A stretch of DNA of 64,000 nucleotides from assembly GCA_937926105.1 (NCBI GenBank), contig CALANS010000128.1, positions 1 to 64,000 on the forward strand, written 5' to 3'. This document shows positions 57,281 through 64,000 of this stretch, in pieces. Origin of the DNA: an uncultured Actinomycetes bacterium. GTDB taxonomy: Bacteria > Actinomycetota > Actinomycetes > Mycobacteriales > Nakamurellaceae. Every line of letters starts with the position of its first letter. The first letter of the stretch is position 1. The translations under genes and the position numbers were made by a program. The notes beneath the pieces are model-generated. The model was not told the DNA's origin. It made no database searches and saw only the letters and a list, made by a program, of their open reading frames with translations.

Positions 57281-57955
57281 TCATCGCTTGACCGCCAGAC
57301 GCTTGGCCAGCCGGCCGAGCAGCAGCCCGACGGGCAGCGTGAGCACGATGAACCCCAGGGCGAACACCGCGAAGACGCTCATCAGTGCGTTGCCCTCGTT
57401 CTCCACCATTTCGCTCATCAGCAGAGCTGCCTCGGCGACCCCGATAGAGGCGGCCACCGTGGTGTTCTTGGTCAGCGCGATCAGCACCGAGGCCAGCGGC
57501 GCGATGACCGCGCGGAATGCCTGGGGCAGCACGATGATCCGCAGGTTCTGCACGAAGGTCAGCCCGATGGCCCGGGCCGCCTCGGCCTGCCCGGGTGGCA
57601 CCGTGTTGATCCCTGAGCGCAGCGACTCGCACACGAACGTGGAGGTGTAGGCGATAAAACCGAGCACCGCCAGATAGAAGGCGTTCGTATTGATGTTGTC
57701 GGAGAATTCGACGTTCAAGGTGTCGGCCAGCACGACAGAGCTGGCCACGATGATCACGGTCACGGGGATGTTGCGCACGATGTTCACGTACCCGGTGCCG
57801 AAGGCCCGCATGAGCGGGATCGGCCCCACCCGCATGGCCGCCAGGATCGTCCCCCAGATGAGCGATCCTGCGCCGGCCAACAGGGTCAGCTTGATCGTCA
57901 TCCAGAACGCCGACCAGATGTGGTACCGCGGGTCGGACAGGAAGTCGAAGTTCAT
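57281..57955 (-). CDS. gluC: Glutamate ABC transporter permease GluC
   Basis: 224 aa from the ATG at 57955. It pairs with GluD. MTIKLTLLAGAGSLIWGTIL starts the permease domain, and the EAA loop is EAARAIGLTFVQNLRIIVLPQA. TFVCESLRSGINTVPPGQAEA is diagnostic of the polar amino-acid permeases. An in-frame extension upstream is not conserved. Follows gluB after 87 bp. Confidence 0.93.
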   Translation of the reverse strand: MNFDFLSDPRYHIWSAFWMTIKLTLLAGAGSLIWGTILAAMRVGPIPLMRAFGTGYVNIVRNIPVTVIIVASSVVLADTLNVEFSDNINTNAFYLAVLGFIAYTSTFVCESLRSGINTVPPGQAEAARAIGLTFVQNLRIIVLPQAFRAVIAPLASVLIALTKNTTVAASIGVAEAALLMSEMVENEGNALMSVFAVFALGFIVLTLPVGLLLGRLAKRLAVKR

Positions 57956-58042
57956 GCGCCGCCGCCGATCAGGAAAGGGAAACCGCCGAGGCGGTGACGA
58001 GGATGCCGTCACCACCCCGGCGGCACTGCTAGCTTGCTACCG

Positions 58043-58891
58043 TCACTTCTCGGTGATGGCCGGCACGTCGGGGATGGCGTAGCCGGACGGGCCCACGTTG
58101 TCCTTGAGGAACTTCTCCCAGGATCCGTCGGACTCCATCTTCTCGATGGCGGCATTCACAGCATCGCGGGCCGCGGTGTCGTCCTTCCACAGGCCGACGC
58201 CGTAGTTCTCGTCGGTGAAGCCGTTGCCGACGACCTTGAACTTGCCCTGGTACTGCTGCGCCGCTGCGTAGCCGGCCAGGATCACGTCGTCGGTGGTGAC
58301 GGCGTCGACGGCTCCGGAGGCCAGCGCCTGCACGCAGTCGGAGTACCCGCCGTACTCCTTGAGTTGTACCTTGCCGGCAAACTTGTCCTTGACGGTCTGC
58401 GCCGACGTGGATCCCGTCACCGAGCACAGCTTCTTGTCCTGGTTGTTCAGCGACTCCGGGCCGGTGATATCGCTGTTGTCCTTGGCCACCAGCAGATCTT
58501 GATGCGCGACGAAGTACGGCCCCGCGAAGCTCACGGCCTCCTTGCGGGTGTCGGTGATCGAGTAGGTGGCCACGATGAAGTCGACCTCGTGGTTCTTCAG
58601 GGCCGTCTCGCGCTGCGCCGACGGTGTCTCCTTGAACTCGATGTCCTTCTCCGCAACGCCCAGTTCCTTGGCGATGTAGCGCGCTACATCGATGTCGAAC
58701 CCGGCGAAGGTCCCGTCCTCCTTCTTCAGGCCCATGCCCGGCTGGTCGAACTTGACACCGACGGTCAGCTTGCCGGTGTCCTTGGCCTTGTCGACGATCG
58801 ACGAGTAGTCGCCGTCCGAGCCGCAGGCGCTCAGCCCGACGGAGGCGATCGCGGCCGCCGCGATGATGGCGGCTACCTTGGTGAACTTCAT
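58043..58891 (-). CDS. gluB: Glutamate-binding lipoprotein GluB
   Basis: 282 aa. A lipoprotein signal peptide ends at the lipobox LSAC (Cys23). The extracytoplasmic binding domain of family 3 has GKLTVGVKFDQPGMGLKK, FAGFDIDVARYIAKELG and the ligand-contact segment VDFIVATYSITDTRKEAVSF. Matches corynebacterial and streptomycete GluB, which deliver glutamate to GluCD. 77 bp after gluA. Confidence 0.95.
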   Translation of the reverse strand: MKFTKVAAIIAAAAIASVGLSACGSDGDYSSIVDKAKDTGKLTVGVKFDQPGMGLKKEDGTFAGFDIDVARYIAKELGVAEKDIEFKETPSAQRETALKNHEVDFIVATYSITDTRKEAVSFAGPYFVAHQDLLVAKDNSDITGPESLNNQDKKLCSVTGSTSAQTVKDKFAGKVQLKEYGGYSDCVQALASGAVDAVTTDDVILAGYAAAQQYQGKFKVVGNGFTDENYGVGLWKDDTAARDAVNAAIEKMESDGSWEKFLKDNVGPSGYAIPDVPAITEK

Positions 58892-58968
58892 GGGTGGAAT
58901 TACCTTTCGTGCGCCGGTCGCGGGGATCTCCCGGACCGAGGTGACGTGCGGGTCGTTGCCCGCACCGG

Positions 58969-59733
58969 TCAGTGGGTGAGGATCTTGGAGAGAAAATCCT
59001 TGGCGCGCGCAGACTTCGGGCTGGTGAAGAACTCCTCGGGAATTGCGTCTTCGACGATCTCGCCGTCGGACATGAACACCACCCGATCGGCGGCCTTGCG
59101 CGCGAATCCCATTTCGTGGGTGACGCAGAGCATCGTCATGCCCTCCCGGGCTAACGATGTCATCACGTCCAGCACCTCGTTGACCATCTCCGGGTCCAGC
59201 GCGCTGGTCGGCTCGTCGAACAGCATCACCTTGGGCCGCATGGCCAGTGCCCGAGCGATTGCCACGCGCTGCTGCTGCCCACCGGACAGTTGCGCGGGCA
59301 GCTTGTCCTTCTGCGATGCCACGCCGACCCGGTCCAGCAATGACGCAGCGAGCTCGGATGCCTCGTCCTTGGACATCCGTCGCACCTTGATCGGACCCAG
59401 GCTGACGTTCTCCAGGATCGTCTTGTGCGCGAACAGGTTGAACGACTGGAAGACCATGCCGACGTCGGCGCGCAGCGCGGCCAGCTGGCGACCCTCGGCC
59501 GGCAGCGGCACTCCGTCGATCTCAATGCGACCGGAGTCGATTGGCTCCAGCCGGTTGATGGCCCGACACAAGGTGGACTTACCCGAGCCCGAAGGTCCGA
59601 GGACCACCATCACCTGACCGGCCGGTACCTGCAGCGTGATATCGCGCAACACGTGCAGATCGCCGAAGTGCTTTTGCACGTCGTACAGCCCGATCATCGG
59701 TCGGGCGGTCGACGTCGCATGCGCTGTGGCCAT
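58969..59733 (-). CDS. gluA: Glutamate ABC transporter ATPase GluA
   Basis: 254 aa from the ATG at 59733, chosen because AAGGAG lies just upstream and homologues begin here. The frame is open 68 codons further (to 59937) through a four-fold repeat coding for PTVE; this is not conserved. Walker [10 protein letters not shown], signature [15 protein letters not shown], Walker [16 protein letters not shown]-loop VTHEMGFA. First gene of the reverse-strand operon. Confidence 0.95.
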   Translation of the reverse strand: MATAHATSTARPMIGLYDVQKHFGDLHVLRDITLQVPAGQVMVVLGPSGSGKSTLCRAINRLEPIDSGRIEIDGVPLPAEGRQLAALRADVGMVFQSFNLFAHKTILENVSLGPIKVRRMSKDEASELAASLLDRVGVASQKDKLPAQLSGGQQQRVAIARALAMRPKVMLFDEPTSALDPEMVNEVLDVMTSLAREGMTMLCVTHEMGFARKAADRVVFMSDGEIVEDAIPEEFFTSPKSARAKDFLSKILTH

Positions 59734-59746
59734 GGGCGCTCCTTGC

Positions 59747-59794
59747 TCGACAGTGGGTTCGACAGTGGGCTCGACAGTGGGTTCGACAGTGGGC
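59747..59794. repeat. Four tandem 12-bp repeats in the gluA leader
   Basis: TCGACAGTGGGT/C is repeated four times without gaps, just upstream of the gluA ribosome-binding site. The 383-bp gap between gluA and gluR also holds a TAGAAT (60031-60036) suited to the -10 of gluR. Confidence 0.85.
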
Positions 59795-60116
59795 TCCGAC
59801 GACGGACTGTAGAAGGGGCTTCGACGAGGAGCCCGAACGGTGGGCCCGCGGCCGACAGTCCCGACGACGGATCCGGCGGTGGAACTGACGATGGCCATGG
59901 CGGTGGATACGGAATCGGTTGGCACGGAGTCTGACACGGTGTCGGCGCGCGGACCCCATGCCTTGATGGAGTTCTGAGGTTGGAGCGGTTAATGGTGGCT
60001 CGGGCCGGTCGGACTACCGGATATCGATGGTAGAATTCGCGGGTCTGCAGCCGCCCGGCGACGCCTGCGAGGAGGCAAGGGCGAGCGGACATACCGGCTC
60101 GGAAGGACCCCGCACC

Positions 60117-60785
60117 ATGCGATTGCTGCTGGTCGAGGACGACAATCGGGTCGCACGAATCATGCAGTCCGTGTTGCGCAAGCACGGCTACCAGGTGGTG
60201 GTGGCCGGCGATGGGCACTCCGCCCTGGACGAATGCGACGAGAGCATCGACATGGTGCTGCTCGACCTGGGTCTGCCCGATGTGGACGGAACCGACGTCT
60301 GCACCCGACTGCGCACTGCATGGGACGTACCGATCATCGCGGTCACGGCGCGTTCGGAATTGACCTCGATGGTCCACGTGCTGGGTCTGGGCGCCGACGA
60401 CTACCTGGTCAAACCCTTCGACCTGCGGGAGTTGATCGCCCGGATCGAGGCCGTCGGTCGCCGCCAGCTGCGCACCACTGACACCGATGAGCAGCGGTTC
60501 GTGTCCAGTCGGGGCGTTCGAGTGGATCTGGCGGCACGCAAGGTGTGGGTCGCGGACGATCTGGTGATGCTCACCCGCAAGGAGTTCGATCTAGTGGCGG
60601 CGCTGGCGCGGCGGCGGGGGGTGGCGGTACGCCGAGAGCAGCTGATCAGCGAGGTGTGGCAGACCAGCTGGCAGGGGATGGGGCGCAGCCTGGAGGTGCA
60701 TATCGCCTCGGTACGCCGCAAGCTGTCGGTGCCGGGCCTGATCGAAACCGTCCGGGGAATCGGCTACGCCATGATCGGGGACTGA
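60117..60785 (+). CDS. gluR: OmpR-family response regulator GluR-like
   Basis: 222 aa from ATG 60117 with GGAAGGA upstream. Receiver domain with phosphoacceptor Asp50 in VLLDLGLPD, Lys in YLVKPFDLREL, then an OmpR winged helix (LTRKEFDLVAALARRRGVAV, SLEVHIASVRRKL, IETVRGIGYAM). In Streptomyces coelicolor GluR-GluK lies divergent to gluABCD and controls it in response to glutamate; same arrangement here. Confidence 0.93.
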   Translation: MRLLLVEDDNRVARIMQSVLRKHGYQVVVAGDGHSALDECDESIDMVLLDLGLPDVDGTDVCTRLRTAWDVPIIAVTARSELTSMVHVLGLGADDYLVKPFDLRELIARIEAVGRRQLRTTDTDEQRFVSSRGVRVDLAARKVWVADDLVMLTRKEFDLVAALARRRGVAVRREQLISEVWQTSWQGMGRSLEVHIASVRRKLSVPGLIETVRGIGYAMIGD

Positions 60786-60788
60786 GCG

Positions 60789-62168
60789 GTGCGACGCCGG
60801 ATCGTCGTTCTGCTGGTGGCGCCGATCGCGTGCATCCTGCTCACCCTCGGTGCGATCATCGCGCACAGCATCGCGGTATCCACCGCGCAGCGTGCGTACG
60901 TCGACCAGTTCGGTGATGTCACTCGCTTCCTGCCGTCGGCAGCGTTCGCGCTCAGCATCGGCGAGGTGTCCGGACTGCAGAGCGAACTGGACCGCTACGG
61001 CGAGGTGTACGGCAACGGCGCGGCGGTGGTGCGCCGGGACGGATCGGTGTGGTTGCGCAACGCCGAATTCACCAGCGAGGCCGCCGATATGGGGCCGCGG
61101 CTGGTGGGCGCGTTGGCCGGCCGGCACAGTGCACCGCTGGGCTTTCGGTGGCCGTGGGACACCTCGCCGACCGTGGTCGCCGAGCCGGTCAGCAGCGGCG
61201 GCGATGTGGTCGCCGCGATCGTGACGGTGTCCGACGGGTCGGCCCTGGCCTCGAGGGTCGGCTGGTGGTGGTTGACGCTGGCCATTGGTGTGGTGCTGGC
61301 GATCGCCGCGGCGGTGTTCGTGGCCGATCGGCTGGCCCGCTGGGCGGTCCGCCCGGTGCGGAAACTGGCGCTGGCGGCGGCCGAGGTCGGGCAGGGCCGG
61401 CTGGGCGCGCGGGTGCCGCCGGGCAGCGGCCCACCGGAGCTGCGGCACCTGGTGACCGCCTTCAACGACATGGCCAGTCGGGTGGAGAGCGCGATCGATC
61501 ATCAGCGCGCGTTTGTGGCCAACGCGTCGCACGAGTTGCGCAATCCGTTGAACGCCCTGCTGCTGCAGGTGGACGCGATGGGCCTTGGCCTGCCCGAGGA
61601 GGCGCACCAGCACTACGAGGCGGCGCGGGAGGAGGGCATCCGGCTGACGCGGCTGCTCGATGCTCTGTTGATGCTGGCCCGAGGGGAGGACTCCCAGTTC
61701 GTCACCGGGCCGGTGGATCTGGCCACTCTCGCGCGCGGCCGGGTCGAGGCGTTGACACCGCGAGCCGAGCAGCGGGGCGTGCGGTTGGAACTGGTCGCGG
61801 CCGAGCCGGTGTGGGCCGATGCGGACGACGTCGCCGTCCAGTCCGCGCTGGATGCGGTGATCGACAATGCCATGAAGTTCTCCGATCGGGGCGCGGATGT
61901 GCTGGTGGCCGTCGGCAGCGATGGCGGGCATGCGGTGGTGTCGGTGCGGGACCATGGGCCCGGGCTGAACGCGCGCGAGATGGCCATGGCCACCGATCGG
62001 TTCTGGCGCAGCCCGGTGCACCAGAACAAGCCGGGATCGGGTATCGGCCTGGCCATCGCCAGCACCTTCACCAAGGTGTGCGGCGGGACCCTGGCGCTAC
62101 GGTCCCCGGACGGTGGCGGGCTGATGGTGGAGTTGCGGCTGCCGGCCAGCCCGGAGGACTGGTCATGA
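60789..62168 (+). CDS. gluK: Sensor histidine kinase GluK-like
   Basis: 459 aa. A helix at residues about 5-25 and a second at about 160-180 (WWLTLAIGVVLAIAAAVFVA) enclose an extracytoplasmic sensor of about 130 residues. A HAMP linker, the HisKA motif SHELRNPLNALLL (His248) and the HATPase boxes VIDNAMKFS and GSGIGLAIAST follow. GTG start three bases after gluR. Its stop overlaps the TAXI gene, which suggests a functional link. Confidence 0.92.
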   Translation: MRRRIVVLLVAPIACILLTLGAIIAHSIAVSTAQRAYVDQFGDVTRFLPSAAFALSIGEVSGLQSELDRYGEVYGNGAAVVRRDGSVWLRNAEFTSEAADMGPRLVGALAGRHSAPLGFRWPWDTSPTVVAEPVSSGGDVVAAIVTVSDGSALASRVGWWWLTLAIGVVLAIAAAVFVADRLARWAVRPVRKLALAAAEVGQGRLGARVPPGSGPPELRHLVTAFNDMASRVESAIDHQRAFVANASHELRNPLNALLLQVDAMGLGLPEEAHQHYEAAREEGIRLTRLLDALLMLARGEDSQFVTGPVDLATLARGRVEALTPRAEQRGVRLELVAAEPVWADADDVAVQSALDAVIDNAMKFSDRGADVLVAVGSDGGHAVVSVRDHGPGLNAREMAMATDRFWRSPVHQNKPGSGIGLAIASTFTKVCGGTLALRSPDGGGLMVELRLPASPEDWS

Positions 62169-63115
62169 GCGGCGGGCGGGTAAGTCGCCGCGCGGTGCTG
62201 GCAGCCGGCCCCCTGCTGCTGCTGGCAGGCTGCGCCGCCCCCCGCCGGGACGAGCAGATCGTGATTGCGACCGGGGGTACCAAGGGCGTGTACTACTCCT
62301 ATGGGCTGGCCATGGCCGACGCGATTTCCTCGCGGTTGCGCGGTGCCCACCTGAAGGTCACGCCGACATTGGGCTCGGTGGACAATTTGCAGCAGATCGG
62401 CGCGGGAACGGCGAGCATGGCGATCGTGGCGGCCGATGCCGCACTCGATGCGGTGGCCGGCCGGGCAGAGTTCGACGTACCGATCGCCATCCGGACGGTC
62501 GCTCGGCTCTACGACGACGTCATTCACCTGGTGGTGCGTGCCAACTCACCGATCCATGCGCTGCGCAACCTGCCGGGCCACCGGGTTTCGTTGGGCCCGA
62601 GCGGATCCGGCACCGAGTTGATCGCGCGCCGCATGCTGGAGATCGGCGGAGTCGGCCTCGACCCGGTCGACGTCGAACCGTTGGGTATCAACGAGAGTGT
62701 CGACGCGCTGTCGGCCGGCCACATCGAGGGCTTCTTCTGGTCGGGCGGGCTGCCGACGGTGGGCGTCACCGAACTGTCCCGGCAGGTGCCGATTAGGCTG
62801 ATCGACCTGGGGGACCTGTCGCCGGGGATGCGCTCGTCCTACGGGTTGTCCTATCGGCGCGCGGCGGTGCCGGCGGGCACCTACGGCATCCACGACGACA
62901 TCTCGACGATCGCGGTGCCGAATTACCTGGTGGTCGAACGCATTCTGGATGACGATCTGGTTTTCGACATCACCGCAGGCCTTTTCGCAAACCGCGCGGC
63001 GATGGCTCACCGGGTTCCCGCCGTCGGTGCGCTGGATCTCGCTCAGGCCATTTACACCGCGCCCATCGAATTGCACCCCGGAGCGTTGCGCTTTTATCGC
63101 AGCACCCGCGGCTAG
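62165..63115 (+). CDS. TAXI-family solute-binding lipoprotein coupled to gluRK
   Basis: 316 aa, overlapping gluK by four bases (ATGA). The signal peptide has a twin-arginine-like VSRRAVLAAG and a lipobox LAGC with Cys23. The TAXI (TRAP-associated extracytoplasmic immunogenic) fold is recognisable: IVIATGGTKGVYYSYGLAMA, LKVTPTLGSVDNLQQIGAG, VSLGPSGSGTELIARRMLE. No TRAP membrane subunits are in the window. A protein of this family from Vibrio binds glutamate. It may present glutamate to GluK rather than transport it; that is inference. Confidence 0.85.
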   Translation: MSGGRVSRRAVLAAGPLLLLAGCAAPRRDEQIVIATGGTKGVYYSYGLAMADAISSRLRGAHLKVTPTLGSVDNLQQIGAGTASMAIVAADAALDAVAGRAEFDVPIAIRTVARLYDDVIHLVVRANSPIHALRNLPGHRVSLGPSGSGTELIARRMLEIGGVGLDPVDVEPLGINESVDALSAGHIEGFFWSGGLPTVGVTELSRQVPIRLIDLGDLSPGMRSSYGLSYRRAAVPAGTYGIHDDISTIAVPNYLVVERILDDDLVFDITAGLFANRAAMAHRVPAVGALDLAQAIYTAPIELHPGALRFYRSTRG

Positions 63116-63133
63116 AAATTCACTCCCGGGAGC

Positions 63134-63182
63134 GAGTCGAATGCTCCAGGACGCGGTGGAGCGCGCCCTGGGGCATTCGACG
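63134..63182 (+). repeat. Dispersed palindromic repeat, copy B (intergenic)
   Basis: GAGTCGAATGC (63134-63144) and GCATTCGAC (63173-63181) flank a 28-bp centre. The inner bases also pair (CCAGG/CCTGG), giving a stem of about 15 bp. Same layout as 4460-4509. Lies 18 bp after the TAXI stop, so it may also terminate the gluRK message. Confidence 0.8.
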
Positions 63183-63319
63183 TTCCGAAGGAGGCGGGGC
63201 TCCTCTGAGGTTCCTCAAGGGATCGGAACGTTCAGCACGGCCGCTGTTACGTTTCGAAATGGCAGGTTTACCCACCGCGACGCGGCCCTTGTCTGCTGCG
63301 TCCGATCAGGAGGCATCTG

Positions 63320-64000
63320 GTGAGATTGTTGCGCACCCGAACCGGCTCCCGTCGATGGATCAGTGCGGCGGCGGCCGTCGCGCTGGCCGTCGGTATGGCG
63401 GCCGCGAGCACGTCGAGCGTTGCGGCACAGCCGCTTCCGACATCCGGTAGCCCGGTACATCCGGCCGCGGCGCCGACTGACGATCGTGCCCCCGCCACGG
63501 TGACGGCGACAGCGGCAGCGGGGCCGGTCGGCAGCAGCGTCTCCGTCGAGGTCACGGTGGTCAGCGACGCATCCGTCATCGGCGGGGAGGTGACCGTCGT
63601 CGCCGACGGTCGCGAACTCGCCTCGGGCACCGTCTCCGGCGGCGGTGTTGCGACGGTGTCGGTCGCGGATCTGACGGCGGGCAGTCATGTGGTGCGTGCC
63701 TCGTTCGCGGGCACCGACCAGGCGGCACCCGCACTGTCCGACCCGGTCTCGCTACTGGTCTACCTCTCCGACGCCGGACCGGATGGGACCTTCTTCTCCG
63801 ACATCGGCTGGGCCGTCGACAGGCAGGTGTTCGGCGGGTACACCGATGGCACCTTCGCGCCGACCTCGCCCGTGACCCGGCAAGTCATGGCGGTGGCGCT
63901 CTACCGCTCAACGCACTTCGGCGATCCGGATCCGTCGTGTACCGGTTCGGACCGGACGTTCACCGACGTCCCGGCGGACAACATCTTCTGTGGCGCCGTC
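63320..64000 (+). CDS. Secreted SLH-domain protein (3' end outside window)
   Basis: 227 codons visible, still open at the right edge. GTG 63320 has CAGGAGG seven bases upstream. A signal peptide (SRRWISAAAAVALAVGMAAA) ends around VAAQP. A bacterial Ig-like repeat (residues about 55-145; SVSVEVTVVSDASVIGGEVT) is followed by the first S-layer-homology motif (FFSDIGWAVDRQVFGGYTDG, then FAPTSPVTRQVMAVALYR). Two Cys appear in the SLH part (CTGSDRTFTDVP, FCGAV). Such domains tie proteins to cell-wall glycans. Total length and activity unknown. Confidence 0.8.
   Translation, partial: MRLLRTRTGSRRWISAAAAVALAVGMAAASTSSVAAQPLPTSGSPVHPAAAPTDDRAPATVTATAAAGPVGSSVSVEVTVVSDASVIGGEVTVVADGRELASGTVSGGGVATVSVADLTAGSHVVRASFAGTDQAAPALSDPVSLLVYLSDAGPDGTFFSDIGWAVDRQVFGGYTDGTFAPTSPVTRQVMAVALYRSTHFGDPDPSCTGSDRTFTDVPADNIFCGAV

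Overview
The window is a GC-rich actinobacterial chromosome segment. GTG starts are frequent, four-base ATGA/GTGA stop-start overlaps are common, and long blocks keep the gene order known from Mycobacterium tuberculosis and Streptomyces. The gene set (SteA/SteB, MctB-like protein, GarA, FtsR-type MerR, PspA/PspM, DUF3046, RNase Y, GluABCD/GluRK) fits a free-living actinomycete, perhaps a Nakamurella or Frankiales relative. I cannot fix the genus from the sequence. There is no prophage, IS transposase, CRISPR array or plasmid-like island.

Layout. 36-213: end of an rRNA operon (5S rRNA and terminator). 236-20323: a long forward run matching the M. tuberculosis Rv1691-Rv1713 order: TPR protein, HAD phosphatase, small protein, tlyA, nadK, recN, steA, steB/mctB, pyrG, Nudix, xerD, parA, scpA, scpB, rluB, cmk, plsC, der. 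20430-25702 (reverse): lysine catabolism genes lat and pcd, plus a fused E1 alpha/beta 2-oxoacid dehydrogenase. 25829-31281: a glycosyltransferase, a small membrane protein, tRNA-Pro(GGG), OsmC, alanine dehydrogenase facing its Lrp/AsnC regulator, and galU.

31530-44146 follows the Rv1822-Rv1832 order (pgsA, DUF881, sbp, DUF881, gcvH, garA, ftsR, bfn, merR, gcvP). A marR-MFS pair and an Eis-like acetyltransferase sit inside it, and a tandem glycine riboswitch precedes gcvP. 44293-50454 is an envelope-stress region: a membrane-anchored solute-binding/vWA protein, pspA, pspM and a membrane-anchored Hsp70. 50709-55299 holds DUF3046, recA, recX and rny. Upstream of recA are both a LexA box and a PafBC-type promoter. 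55369-63115 holds a GNAT protein, the glutamate ABC importer gluABCD (reverse), the divergent two-component system gluRK, and a TAXI-type binding lipoprotein overlapping gluK. A secreted SLH-domain protein runs off the right edge.

A theme is amino-acid nitrogen flow: lysine to aminoadipate, alanine to pyruvate, glycine cleavage, GarA control of 2-oxoglutarate/glutamate flux, and glutamate uptake with its own sensor. The most unusual features are the TAXI protein coupled to GluRK without any TRAP permease genes nearby; a palindromic repeat present both inside the nadK coding sequence and in an intergenic space; an 84-bp in-frame duplication at the start of plsC; the membrane Hsp70 beside PspA/PspM; and several short tandem or inverted repeats in promoter regions.
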